Below are positions 1-11,751 of a stretch of 64,000 bases of DNA, piece by piece. Made by a program: the position numbers and the translations under genes. Numbering within the stretch: position 1 is the stretch's first letter; every line of letters starts with the position of its first letter. The stretch comes from Chondrosia reniformis. Taxonomy: Eukaryota > Porifera > Demospongiae > Chondrillida > Chondrillidae. The stretch is from NCBI GenBank assembly GCA_947172415.1, contig OX359195.1, positions 5,865,501-5,929,500 of the forward strand, written 5' to 3'. A model generated the notes under the pieces. It did no database searches, was not told the origin of the DNA, and saw only the letters and a list, made by a program, of their open reading frames with translations.

Positions 1-64
1 TCCATGAACCATGCAATATCTCTTCTGTCTCACTGTAACAAACCTTTGGTTTCTCTATGGATAG

Positions 65-3000
65 GATCGCCTTCTTGGTTCAATATTGCCTTTGAATATG
101 ATAAAGGATTTTAAAGAAGAAAAATTGCTCAATCTAATGAAGAAAGACAAGGGAGAAGGCACAGGCCGTGTCAATCCATTCAGAGCTCTTGACATTAGCA
201 GTGCTCAGAATATTAGGTACATACGTATGTACATATCCCCTACCAGTAAAAGATTAGGTACATACGTATGTACGTACATATCCCCTTATTAGGTATGTAC
301 GTACATATCCCCTTATTAGGTATGTACGTACATATCCCCTTATTAGGTATGTACGTACATATCCCCTACCAGTACATACGTATGTACGTACATATCCCCT
401 ACCAATAAAAGATACAAAGTTTTTCAAAGCTGTTACACCATACGTATTTCAAAGCCAGCAGCAAAATTTGCTGTGGAATGTATATTTTCCCATATACATG
501 TATGAATGTACATACATATGGAGGTACGTACGTACGTATGTGATATGCTACATACGTGAGTAAGGTATTGGGATGAAATCAGTACTACTACAGCATTCAA
601 ACTTAAACTTTTTAGTTGTGTTAAACCTTTTAAATTGTTCATTTTTCATCTTTATGATCTAAAGTTTTGTGTCTTGTTAGAGATCTTCAAACACTGTACG
701 TATCTACGTACGTATGTATGTAACTTTACGTACATGGAATACTCAAAGATGATCTTCTCAAAGTTTACATACTGTACATACGTACGTACATACATACAGT
801 ATATACTCGTATGCATACAAGTACATACATATGTATTAGATGCTTTTATTGATTTCTGTGTAGCATTCTGTTTGCAGATATTGTTGGCTTCACAAAGCTA
901 TCCTCTGGGTGTACTCCTCAAGACTTGGTTAAAACCCTAAATGAGCTGTTTGGAAGATTTGACCAGCTTGCAGAGGTACGTACATACGTACATATGTATA
1001 TAGGATTACGTACGTATGTGTACATATACATGTACTGTATAAATGAGTGTATGAATGTACGTATGTACATGACAGGTGTTCCTGCCTTTGTTTATGTTTC
1101 CAATTTCCCCTTTCAATATGTACACATGAATAGCATCACAGTTGTCTCCGTATCAAGATCCTTGGTGATTGTTACTACTGCGTGTCTGGCCTGTTGGAGC
1201 CATGTGACGACCATGCAGATAACTGCGTCAAGATGGGGCTGGCTATGGTGGAAGCTATAAAGTGGGTTCTTCATGGTACATGCATAAATCTGAAGTGATA
1301 GGGTTTATTTGTCACGATCATGATGATATATGAAGTTTATTGAGCAACAGCAGCATTAAATCTTTGGAATAGAACATTTCAACCTGTAGGTCTTCAGCAA
1401 TATGAAAAAGTTGGTAAGTGTGAAAAATGATGTAATGAATTCCTCACTTTCCTCACTTTTTCATATTGCTGATGAAGACCTACTGGTTGAAACGTTCTAT
1501 TCCAAAGATTTAATGTTGCTGTTGCTCAATGAACTTCATACGTACGTATATCATGCATAAATCTATGCAGATGGGTACGTATGTATGTTCCTATAGTGGA
1601 ATCTTCTTACCCTGGTCATGTGACTTGTTGACATGGCCTTAAGAGCTACATACAGTATGCATGCTTACGTATATATGTATACAAACATACTGTCGCTGAT
1701 GCTCATATGGAATCCACTGATCCAATGAACGCAACAAATAAGCCATATCGTATCATTTTGTGCATACTTATGTACATATGTACTGACCTATTGTATACAT
1801 TTTGTTGTAAATATGTAATGTCTTTCTGTAATCAATGGTGATTGGTAAATGTACAAACGTACGTACGTAGCAACAATATTTCCTTCTCTTTATGCACTTC
1901 AAGTACGTATAATGTCACACCTCCCCACTCCACAGTGAGGTACGTAATGCCACCCAGGTGCCAATCAACATGAGAGTGGGAGTTCATACCGGTCATGTGC
2001 TGTATGGACGGATTGGAGAGAAAAAGTGGCAGTTTGATGTGTGGTCTAATGATGTCACTTTAGCTAATATGATGGAATCAGGAGGAGTCCCTGGGTAAGT
2101 CAACTATAAAGTTAGACTGTTTTTTAAGGTTATTGAATTCATTATCTAGTCTCATGCATAAGAACCTCAAATGTACCTACGTACGTACATATGTTTGTAA
2201 TACGTACGTACATGAACCAATCCATGCACACATACGTACACATGTTTGTACCTGTTTATTGTCTGTTTGTATTCATGTCCAGTCGAGTGCACATATCACG
2301 GGCTACAAGAGATGCTTTAGTCAATGAGTTTGACATAGAACAGAGAGAAACAAGCTACAAGGAGTCTCAATTTGATACTTTCCTCATTTCTGTGGTATGT
2401 CTTGTGTAGTCAGAGCATAGACTATGGTCAGAGTATCTCAAAAAGTTTCATTGCATATACTGTATGTGAATAAGCATTGGAACTTCATACCAAACCTCGC
2501 ATAACAGTCCATATTATATAACTTAGCCTTTAGTTTCTACCTTCCTTTTATTTAATGTACGTGTGCTCCTTTTCTATGGATATATTTGTCTCATTTCTTT
2601 GACAAGTTTTCTCTCAAAAAGGTTTATAATTTATTGCTAATGAGTAGTTTACAGTAATTAAATGACACATAAATAATCATAAACATATGAAGTGATAGTT
2701 GACTAACCATGTACATGTCAGAACTACATATACGTACGTACGTACATAGGAGGAAAATTTGAAAACTTGAAAAATATGAAAATTTTGATTTTTTTCAGTA
2801 AGTAGTTAATGTTGCTTCCACATAATGTTTATGTAGAAAGATCTGTCAAGATGTGAATTCCAGCGCAGTAGAGGAGAGTCCATTGGTGATGACCAGATCA
2901 ATCCGATGGCCCGTTACATGGCAGATTGGGGTGCCCAGGTCCCCTTCCAGAACGAGGAGGAAGGGGTGGAGGAGAGTGTCACGAGTCAAGCACAACATGT

Positions 3001-6000
3001 CCTCCTCCCCAAAAAACAGAGGTACGTACGTACATTCATATCATTCTATATGTACGTACATTCATATCATTCTATACGTACGTACATTCATATCATTCTA
3101 TATGTACATACATTCATATCATTCTATATGTACGTACATTCATATCATTCTATATGTACGTACATTCATATCATTCTATATGTACGTACATTCATATCAT
3201 TCTATATGTACGTACATTCATATCATTCTATATGTACGTACATTCATATCATTCTATGTGTACGTACATTCATATCATTCTATATGTACGTACATTCATA
3301 TCATTCTATATGTACGTACATTCATATCATTCTATATGTACGTACATTCATATCATTCTATATGTACGTACATTCATATCATTCTATATGTACGTACATT
3401 CATATCATTCTATATGTACGTACATACTGTGTATGGATCCAGCTGTCCCGCCGCCTACGTTCATACGTACATATATGTATGTGTCTGTACAATGGCTCAC
3501 TCACCTAAATCCAATAGGAGGGTTAGAATGCAAGCCATAGTAATTAAGTGCTAATCTATAAATATGCACCAATATACGTACATACTGTACGTAGTATACC
3601 TGAATAAGAGGATACAGTATTAAAGCATAAACTTGTCTCCTTTCTTCAATAGCAACGATACACTTCCTTTTCACTGAATTAGACACGCAGCTAGCTAGCC
3701 ACTCTTGCATACGTACGTACACACATGTAAATGTAAAGACAAAACAAATCTTTTGCCAGATAATCCCAGTGGAGAGATATTTGAGGTCTGGATGTGCAAG
3801 GGTCCGCTGTATGTAGTAATACGTACCTCTCCTCCTGAGTAGTAATGTGTTTCTACCTGACCATGTCCTGCCACTTGACCTCTTCACAGGAGAACAAGTA
3901 TTGCAGTTGGAAAGCTGAGACTTGAAGAGGAAACGAGACGTGAGATGGATAACATAATTCTTCACAAAGGAAGGAACAGAGAACACAGTGTAGACCCTGA
4001 GAAAGTCAAACGGTTAGTTAGGAATGCTACATTTCCTCAAGTCATTTATTCCTATTTCTCTTGGAATTCAGAATCAAGGACATAGCCTCACTGAAGGATT
4101 TAGAGAAATTTACCCTATTGTACAAATCTTTTAAACTGAACAAAGAGGTCAGTCCAATTTATGCATGTTGGATTTCATCTTCCGTGTAGCATATCTGTCT
4201 GAATAATTAGAATAATGGATAATGGTTAAACTTGCTACTTACTGTATGCTGCCTAGATGTCTCATTCATACCGCCTTATTATTAAGTGGTTTTCATTAGA
4301 ATCAGATAGATTAGTGATTGCTCCCCCTCCACTCCCACTCACCCTTGCACCGTCATGTCTATCCTGGCTCCCCTCCCTCACCCTTGCACCGTCATGTCTA
4401 TCCTGGCTCCCCTCCCTCACCCTTGCACCGTCATGTCTATCCTGGCTCCCCTCCCTCACCCTTGCACCGTCATGTCTATCCTGTGCTCCCCTCTCTCACC
4501 CTTGCACTATTATCTCCACATCCAACCTCCTCTAACTGCTCTTCTTCTAATAACCTTTAGTTTGGTTCACAGAAGGACAAATACTTCAAGTTCTACTTAG
4601 CCAGTACTCTAGGCTTGTTCCTGACCATCCTATTAGTCCAGTTGATCATGATACCAAAGTAAGTACATACTTACGTATGTTGCCACGGCAGTATAATAAG
4701 CAGTCATGAATAATCTACGTAACACCATTTTACTTACGTAGGTACATGCTTACTACAGTAGATCTACTTTAGAGTAATAACCTATAGGGAACTACGTACG
4801 TAAACCTAGTGAGAGCTTTGGATGAGGACTACTTCTGTTCTTCTCCACTGGACCATGCACTGCATCCATGTGCTAAATTCCTGTTACTTCCTTCAATAGA
4901 AGCATAAAAACAGTTTATTGTACGGAGAAGTATATGTATATACGTACATAAATTCCTTATCTGGAACTATGTAATATATCTTTAATACAGCAGAGACTGG
5001 TACACTTCTGTACGTATGTATGTACATATTTGTGATTTTCATTTATTTCTTTATTTGCTGTCTCTCTCAGATCCTGGGCCACCTTGGTATATTTTCTCAT
5101 TGGAACAATTATACTTGTCATTTTTGTCATTCTCTTTGCTCTCCATCTTACAAGAGTACGTTTCTATGGCAACCTGAGAATATGGTGTATGTACATGTAT
5201 ATTTAAATATTTAGTTCAAAAACACAAATATTGTATAGCTGGAAACATTGGCAGGCATGTTTAGGTAATTGTGTAGAGTGATATGTACAAGCCCCATCTT
5301 ACAAGATACACATGGTAAGCAATATGGGCCTTAAGGGTGTTTGAGAGAATGTACGTATGATCATCAATCTTATATATGTACATACTTATAGTCACATTAG
5401 TACGTACTATAAGATCTGTAGTGTGACGTCATTGTTAAAGATACGTAGAACAGCTGAATAATAATTTATCAAATTCCACAATTCAGCATTCTGTCAAATC
5501 CATATTACATACTTCTGCCAATATTTCCAGCTGACAATAAATATACATACTGTATATGCATACGTAATATAGTGGAACTGCCTTTAAAGGGAACACCTGG
5601 AACAGTGGCTTTATCCCTTAACTGAGGTTTTGTTCCCTGTATGAATGTTATAGATGTGCAGAATGCAAATCCAACAAGTTTATTTAGCCTAGAATACATA
5701 TAGCCTCTAAAAAAAGAGTGTACCAACTCTTCAGGTTTTATTTTTAAGGGAGAGTGTTCACGTTAACTTTATCATTGTATTGTTGTTGCCTCCGTAATCT
5801 AAATCTGCATCTTCTCCCCTTTAGAATCGACAAGATGAGTCCCAATCTAATCCCTTTGCTAGATTATCCCTATGGCTAATATGCAATCCTATTGCAAGGA
5901 ACTTAGTGGCTGTTGTTTCATTTATTCTAATCCTGGCTGCTCCATTTGTAAACATGTCTGCCTGTGAAAGAAACACAAATCAGCCAACAACCGCTTTTTT

Positions 6001-9000
6001 CAGTTCCTGTACTTGCAACAGCTTTGAATCTTGGCAGGACATAGTAAGGCATCCATCTACTGAAGATTACACTTGTCAGTTTCCAGAGGTAAAAAGAGTT
6101 GTTTCATGAACAAAGTCAAAAATAGTTAAAACGAAATAGAAACATCTGTGCTGTGTGATTTGTGTGTGACCAATTATATTCACTCTATATTTGTATGCAT
6201 GCAATGGCAAATACCTCTAATCTACCAAAGAAGAGCTTGGAATGAAGATTTATTGTATGTCGGTAGATTGGAATTAGCCATCTAATATACGTATTTTTAA
6301 TTTGAATTATGTTATGTACGTACTATACACGTACTGTACATACTAAATTACATATATACGTATGTACGTACCTGTAATTCTAGTAGCATTTCAACATGAC
6401 CATACACAAAATATATATACGTACATATATGTATAGTAAGATTATGTTATTTATTAACTTTTGTTCATCTTGTTTGTTCATAGTATTTTCTCATATCTGC
6501 CTCTGTTGCCCTCATTGCAATGGTGATGTTTCTAAAAGTGAACTGGATCCTCAGGTCTACCGTTGTAATGATAGCTCTGGCAGTATATCTCTGTATTATG
6601 TTTAGTATCCAACCTTGCTTATTCCTTAACAGAGATAGAACTGTCTTTGGATATTGTACACCGTAAGCCTGTTTTAATATTTTCATGTGAATCAATAATT
6701 TTACGAATGTCCTCCCTCTTGTACTCATTTCTCTCTCCCTCCCTCCATCACACACTCACTTCCTCTCTCCCTCCATCACACACTCACTTCCTCTCTCCCT
6801 CCATCACATACTCACTTCCTCTCTCCCTCCATCACATACTCACTTCCTCTCTCCCTCCATCACTCACTCACTTCCTCTCTCCCTCCATCACATACTCACT
6901 TCCTCTCTCCCTCCATCACATACTCACTTCCTCTCTCCCTCCATCACTCACTCACTTCCTCTCTCCCTCCATCACATACTCACTTCCTCTCTCCCTCCAT
7001 CACATACTCACTTCCTCTCTCCCTCCATCACATACTCACTTCCTCTCTCCCTCCATCACATACTCACTTCCTCTCTCCCTCCATCACATACTCACTTCCT
7101 CTCTCCCTCCATCACATACTCACTTCCTCTCTCCCTCCATCACTCACTCACTTCCTCTCTCCCTCCATCACATACTCACTTCCTCTCTCCCTCCATCACA
7201 TACTCACTTCCTCACTCCCTCCATCACATACTCACATCCTTTCTCCCTCCATCACTCACTCATTCTTGTTCTGCTAATATGCATATACATATGTACATAT
7301 CTTGGTAGGTGTGAATACAGCAAGTCCTTTTCAGTTCAACACCTTGTTTACCTAATGAGGTTTTTCATTGTTATTATTGTGCTGACAAGACATGTGAGTG
7401 TAGCCATGACAACAAATGCCAGTAACATGTCAAAAGTGCATGGTGTACATTGTAGTTCCCTATAGGCCTCTCGACGTAAACTAGAAAGTTTTGATTACTC
7501 TGCGGTATATAAGTACAGTAGAATCTCATTATAATGAAATTACTTATAGTGAATGTCTCGGTATAGTGAAGTACATGTACTTTGCTAGCCCCATCAAAGT
7601 TGTATACTTTTATATACATCATTCAATATAGTAAATATTCGATATAAGGAACTTATTTTGGTCCCTTTGGGCTTCACTATAATGAGATTCCACTGTATAT
7701 ATAGCATCACTTTTGTGATTCTTACCCAAACAGACTGAGAGAACTAACAGACTATCATTTCTATGGAAATGCAAAGCTAAAAAGGAAAAAGAGTCCAGAA
7801 CGAAGATGGAAGAAATTAACCATATCCTCCTCACAAACATTTTACCACAACATGTTGCAGATCATTTCATAGATAATGGCCAGCATGCCACTGTGAGTTA
7901 GACATTGGTAAAGTCTTCACTTTACTTGTGTGTTTGTAAATATTGGTGTTTGTGTAATTCCTGTGACTACGTATATGTTCACTGTTGCAGGAGCTGTATT
8001 CAGAGTCGCATGAAGACGTGTGTGTGATGTTTGCTTCAATAAATGGATGGGATGATTATTATGATCAGAACACAGTCAACAATGAAGGGAAGGAATGCTT
8101 GAGATTACTCAATGAAATTATCTGTGATTTTGACGATGTGAGTTCTATTTGCGAACATAATATGTTAACATGAAAATTTATCATAGGAATTTCACATGCA
8201 GAAATAAATTTTCATGTTAAAATATTTTCATGATCGGGCCAACTATACAGTATATAAAACTTTAAACATACACTCTATCATTACTGAGAAATGCAGACAC
8301 CCAATCTGTAAAACAGACATCGTGTAGTTACATTAATTATTAACATATGTAGAGCAACCTACGTGCGTATATACTTATTTATACCCCATTGCCATGGAAA
8401 CAGGCTGACATCATCTAACTGGACTTTTGTTATTTAGATTTTAGAAAGGCCACGTTTTAACAGTATTGAGAAGATTAAGACTATAGGTCATGTCTACATG
8501 GCAGCATCAGGACTTGGCAGTGGAATTGAGGTTTGAATGCCTAAGTTTAAAGGAAGAACTGTTACACCTTCACTCTATCATACTCACACACCCACACACC
8601 TTCATTCTCACACACCCACACATTTACACTCCTTTATGCTCACACACCCACGCACCTTCATACTCACACACCCATACACCCACACCCCTTCATACTCACA
8701 CACCCACACCTCATTTCCCTCTCTGTGAATGTTTAGGGAAAGAAAAGCAATCATCTAAAGACTCTTGTTGACTTTGCCTTTGAAATGACAAGAAAGTTGG
8801 ATCAAATAAACAGAAATGCATTCACTGAATTTCAATTACAAATTGGTAAGAAGCACATCACTACGTATATATAGCTCTCGTATATTATCTATGTACCTTC
8901 ATTTGCATTGGATCATTATCTATTTATGTACATTATGGTCTTTCATAATAAGGATACCAATCTGTGATAGCCAAACTTGGAAGCAATTAATACAATATTG

Positions 9001-9408
9001 TTTTATTCATCACTGTAATAGGAATCAACCATGGTCCTGTAGTTGCTGGAGTTATTGGAGCCCAAAAGCCTGTCTATGATATATGGGGTGATACTGTTAA
9101 TGTATCCAGTAGAATGTACTCTACTGGTGTACCTGGAAAAACTCAAGTAAGACCAAGTGTAGTATTGTATGTATCTCCTAGCTACACATTACAGTACATA
9201 TAATTCAAATAAAACCACATGTGAAATTTTTAACTATAAATCCATTCTTAGATTGGAAATGCTCTGTTCTGTTGCCTAGGTTACAGAGGAGACTGCACTC
9301 AAGTTAGCAGACCTTGGGTACCAGATAGAGAAGAGAGGACTGGTTTCGATTAAAGGAAAAGGAGATGTCACTACTTATTTTATTCATGGAAAAGCCAAAC
9401 CAATGTAA
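65..9408 (+). CDS. Transmembrane adenylyl cyclase, 3' nineteen exons (5' part outside window)
   Basis: Converts ATP to cAMP at the plasma membrane. Exons: 65-216, 864-975, 1134-1261, 1936-2094, 2283-2394, 2837-3021, 3890-4012, 4072-4147, 4573-4658, 5071-5155, 5825-6088, 6484-6662, 7309-7393, 7734-7892, 7991-8137, 8438-8530, 8737-8845, 9022-9146, 9280-9408. All junctions are GT-AG and in phase, giving 2508 nt (835 codons plus TAA). The first exon encodes the LLGSILP helix before C1. C1 carries [10 protein letters not shown] and LGDCYYC, whose Asp residues bind the two metals, and [10 protein letters not shown]. Exons 4573-7393 encode the second hydrophobic block (about six helices, with an NMS glycosylation sequon). 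C2 has EKIKTIG (adenine Lys), [14 protein letters not shown] (Asp, Asn, Arg) and [10 protein letters not shown] (Lys). All catalytic residues expected of a C1/C2 pair are present, so it should be active. The N-terminus and helices 1-6 lie upstream. The vertebrate isoform class cannot be decided. Confidence 0.95.
217..410 (+). repeat. Minisatellite at a cyclase splice donor, unit about 26 bp
   Basis: About six imperfect copies of a unit with ATTAGGTATGTACGTAC and ATATCCCCT. It begins exactly at the donor of the 65-216 exon. Each unit repeats the exon's last bases (ATTAG) followed by a GT donor-like sequence. Confidence 0.85.
411..863. other. Cyclase intron, ACGT-rich microsatellite patches
   Basis: Rest of the first intron. 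It contains scattered short runs of TACGTACGTA near 521-540, 700-720 and 775-795. No extra exon is needed: the AG left by the 216 exon end joins C at 864 to give Ser before ILFAD. Confidence 0.7.
1331..1539. mobile_element. Foldback (long inverted repeat) MITE
   Basis: About 80-bp arms (1331 to about 1415, and about 1456-1539) are nearly perfect reverse complements around a loop of about 40 bp. Arms include TTTATTGAGCAACAG, TTTGGAATAGAAC and AGGTCTTCAGCAATATGA. It lies in a cyclase intron. The element at 62890-63060 shares the arm core, so this is a family. No coding capacity. Confidence 0.85.
1688..1737. mobile_element. Fragment related to the foldback MITE family
   Basis: The words CGCTGATGCTCAT and AATGAACGCAACAA follow the same order as the right end of, and flank to, the 62890-63060 element (TTGCTGATGCTCAA then AATGATCGCAACAA). 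Likely a solo end fragment; no second arm is visible nearby. Confidence 0.45.
3022..3425 (+). repeat. Minisatellite, 26-bp unit, about 15.5 copies
   Basis: Unit reads GTACGTACATTC then ATATCATTCTATAT and is nearly invariant. It starts at the exact splice donor (AG then GTACGTACG) of the 2837-3021 exon, so every unit holds a donor-like GTACGT. Long open frames across it are low-complexity artefacts. Confidence 0.95.
3426..3889. other. Remainder of cyclase intron
   Basis: Intron sequence after the minisatellite up to the acceptor at 3889 (CTTCACAG). Scattered TACGTACGTA runs; nothing else recognised. Confidence 0.6.
4338..4505 (+). repeat. Minisatellite, 39-bp C-rich unit, about 4 copies
   Basis: Tandem units containing CTTGCACCGTCATGTCTATC and CTGGCTCCCCTCCCTCA in the cyclase intron 4148-4572. 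The last unit is degenerate. Confidence 0.9.
5156..5824. other. Cyclase intron without recognised gene
   Basis: Intron between exons ending at 5155 and starting at 5825. Short TACGTA-type runs near 5350-5410 and 5545-5570. No convincing exon or bounded transposon. Confidence 0.6.
6735..7262 (+). repeat. Polypyrimidine minisatellite, 28-bp unit, about 19 copies
   Basis: Unit CACATACTCACTTCC then TCTCTCCCTCCAT, with a CACTCACTCAC variant recurring at intervals. It fills most of the intron 6663-7308 and ends about 45 bp before the acceptor at 7308. The 270-codon open frame across it is an artefact of a period not divisible by 3 and without stops. Confidence 0.95.
7516..7695. mobile_element. pogo/Tc1-mariner-like MITE, 180 bp
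   Basis: Terminal inverted repeats CAGTAGAATCTCATTATAAT and, on the other strand at the far end, CAGTGGAATCTCATTATAGT. TA lies on both sides (7514-7515 and 7696-7697) as a target duplication. No transposase. It ends 38 bp before a cyclase splice acceptor (7733). Confidence 0.85.
8165..8220. repeat. Perfect 16-bp hairpin in cyclase intron
   Basis: TTAACATGAAAATTTA at 8165-8180 pairs perfectly with TAAATTTTCATGTTAA at 8205-8220, loop 24 nt. Function unknown; could be a MITE relic. Confidence 0.75.
8580..8712 (+). repeat. CA-rich minisatellite in cyclase intron
   Basis: Irregular repeats of TACTCACACACCCACACACC with TTCAT spacers, within the intron 8531-8736. Confidence 0.85.
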
Positions 9409-9785
9409 CAGTTATATATTCCTGTGAAATAGAGTAGTTCCCTGTCTTATCTCATTGTAACTATACAATTTTAGTTTTTCATGTTCTCTGTAATATACTA
9501 TCTACGTATATATGTGTATGTGCACAAACTATTTTATGTGTAGTAACTCCCACTGCACGAGTTTTATACTGTTTTGTGTTTGAAGATAGGCATGCTCAAT
9601 TTAGTGCACAAATATTTGTTGTTTGTTTCGTTGTTTGTAGTAACTCATTATAACTTATATATGAGAATTATTTAATGTAAATAACAATTTATATTAACCA
9701 AAATATTCGTATATAACACTACAATTATACATACGTATATTGTATATACCATGTGATAATTAAATATGAGCCCTACGTGTACCTT
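9409..9785 (+). other. Cyclase 3' UTR and satellite junction
   Basis: AT-rich sequence after the cyclase stop. No canonical AATAAA was found. The part around 9693-9760 (AACACTACAATTATACAT) recurs in the truncated copy near 56150-56190. Satellite monomers begin about 9786. Confidence 0.6.
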
Positions 9786-11360
9786 ATATAGTACTCTCTC
9801 ACCATACATAAACTTTGTATACCAGAATTTAATGTACATTGAGGGCTGTCACTCCATCAAATGGAGAGATATGAAGCTAAATCTTTGTGTCAGCATTCAC
9901 AGACACCTATAGAGTATGTCCAACTAGTTTTTGAAATTTTGATGAAACCTAAAAAATTTGCCTTATCTCTCACCATACATTTACTTTATATACCAGAATT
10001 TAATGTTCATTGAGGGCTGTCACTCCATCAAATGAAGGGATATGAAGCTAAATCTTTGTGTAAGCATTCACAGACATCTATAGAGCATGTTGAACGAGTT
10101 TTTGAAATTTTGATGAAACTTAAAAAAAATTGCCTTATCTCTCACCATACATTAACTTTATATACCAGGATTTAATGTACATTGAGGGCTGTCACTCCAT
10201 CAAATGGAGAGATATGAAGCTAAATCTTTGTGTCAGCATTCAAAGACATCTATAGAACATGTCCAATGAGTTTTTGAAATTTTGATGAAACTTAAAAAAA
10301 TTGCCTTATCTCTCACCATACATTAAATTTATATACCAGAATTTAATGTACATTGAGGGCTGTCACTCTATCAAACAGAAAGATATGAGGCAAATACTTT
10401 GTGTCAGCATTCACAGACACCTATAGAGTATGTCCAACTAGTTTTTGAAATTTTAAATGAAACCTAAAAAATTTGCCCTATCTCTCACAATACATTAACT
10501 TTGTATACCAGAATTTAATGTACATTGAGGGCTGTCACTCTATCAAACGGAAAGATATGAAGCAAACACTTTGTGTCAGCATTCACAGACACCTATAGAG
10601 TATGTCCAACTAGTTTTTGAAATTTTGATGAAACTTAAAAAAATTGCCCTATCTCTCACCATACATTAACTTTGTATACCAGAATTTAATGTTCATTAAG
10701 GGCTGTCACTCCATCAAATGGAGAGATATGAAGCTAAATGTTTGTGTCAGCATTCACAGACATCTATAGAGCATGTTGAACGAGTTTTTGAAATTTTGAT
10801 GAAACTTAAAATTTGCCTTATCTCTCACCATACATTAACTTTGTATACTAGGATTTAATGTACATTGAGGGCTGTCACTCCATCAAATGGAGAGATAAGA
10901 AGCTAAATCTTTGTGTCAGCATTCACAGACATCTATAGAGCATGTCCAATGAGTTTTTGAAATTTTGATGAAACTTAAAAAATTGCCTTATCTCTCACCA
11001 TACATTAACTTTGTATACCAGAATTTAATGTTCATTGAGGGCTGTCACTCCATCAAATGGAGAGATAGGAAGCTAAATGTTTGTGTCAGCATTCACAGAC
11101 ATCTATAGAGCATGTTGAACGAGTTTTTGAAATTTTGATGGAACTTAAAATGTGCCCTTATCACACTCACCGTACATTTGTATTTTTTGGAGCTACATTT
11201 ACTTTTAAACCATTATTTTATCATTACATGATTCTCTCTTGAATTAGGAATTAGACTTAGAATTAATACAGCCGGCCTAGTTGAAAAATCGATCATAGAC
11301 AATAATATCGTACTAGCGATAAATATCGGACCTCGCACTATCTCTAGTTTGCCGTATCGT

Positions 11361-11702
11361 GAAAAGTCGCTCTCCTCCCTCCACTAAGACACATACAGGC
11401 TTTTATCCATTTGCCACTGTTTTGAGATGTATTGGAAATACTGCATATGTGTGTAAAATTGCTCGGAACGATTCACTGGTCTAAAATTAGAGTGGAATAA
11501 ATTGACGATTTCTCGAAAATAATTGGGATCAGAAAAGTCGTTCTCCTCGGCCCATCAAGACACTTACAGGAATTTTTCCGCTTTTCCCAGTTTTCAGATG
11601 AACCACTAATACTGACTATGTCTTTAAACTTGCTTGGAACAATTCACTGATCTGGAAATAACGAGAAATATATAAAAAAAGCCCCAACCACAACTGTTTT
11701 CT
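11361..11702 (+). repeat. Two diverged 171-bp tandem units inside spacer
   Basis: GAAAAGTCGCTCTCCTC at 11361 is matched by GAAAAGTCGTTCTCCTC at 11532, and GGAACGATTCACTGG at 11465 by GGAACAATTCACTGA at 11636. Both are offset by exactly 171 bp. The sequence shows no clear similarity to the main monomer. Present in all four spacers. Confidence 0.8.
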
Positions 11703-11751
11703 TTGGACAAAACTTCATATAAATAGAAGCGAAAAACCTTATATAGTAGGC

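Noticed and set aside
411..863. Additional cyclase exon encoding the segment before FADIVGF
   Set aside because: Moving the acceptor to TAG at 863 supplies [11 protein letters not shown] in phase with the upstream exon, so no extra exon is needed.
2853..3554. 200-233-codon open frames with [13 protein letters not shown] repeats
   Set aside because: These are translations of the 26-bp minisatellite in three frames, overlapping the real cyclase exon 2837-3021 in a different frame for two of them.
5565..5770. Transposon-like element in a cyclase intron
   Set aside because: Words such as AAAGGGAACACC hint at a decayed repeat, but no paired termini or target duplication could be defined.
6647..7465. 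272-codon Ser/Leu/Pro-rich open frame
   Set aside because: Made by the 28-bp polypyrimidine minisatellite inside an intron; the cyclase exons on both sides use other frames.
10080..11160. Hammerhead ribozyme in the monomer (TTTTGATGAAAC)
   Set aside because: The core needs CUGANGA and a separate GAAA with proper stems. The monomer has UUGAUGA with no matching stems I and II.
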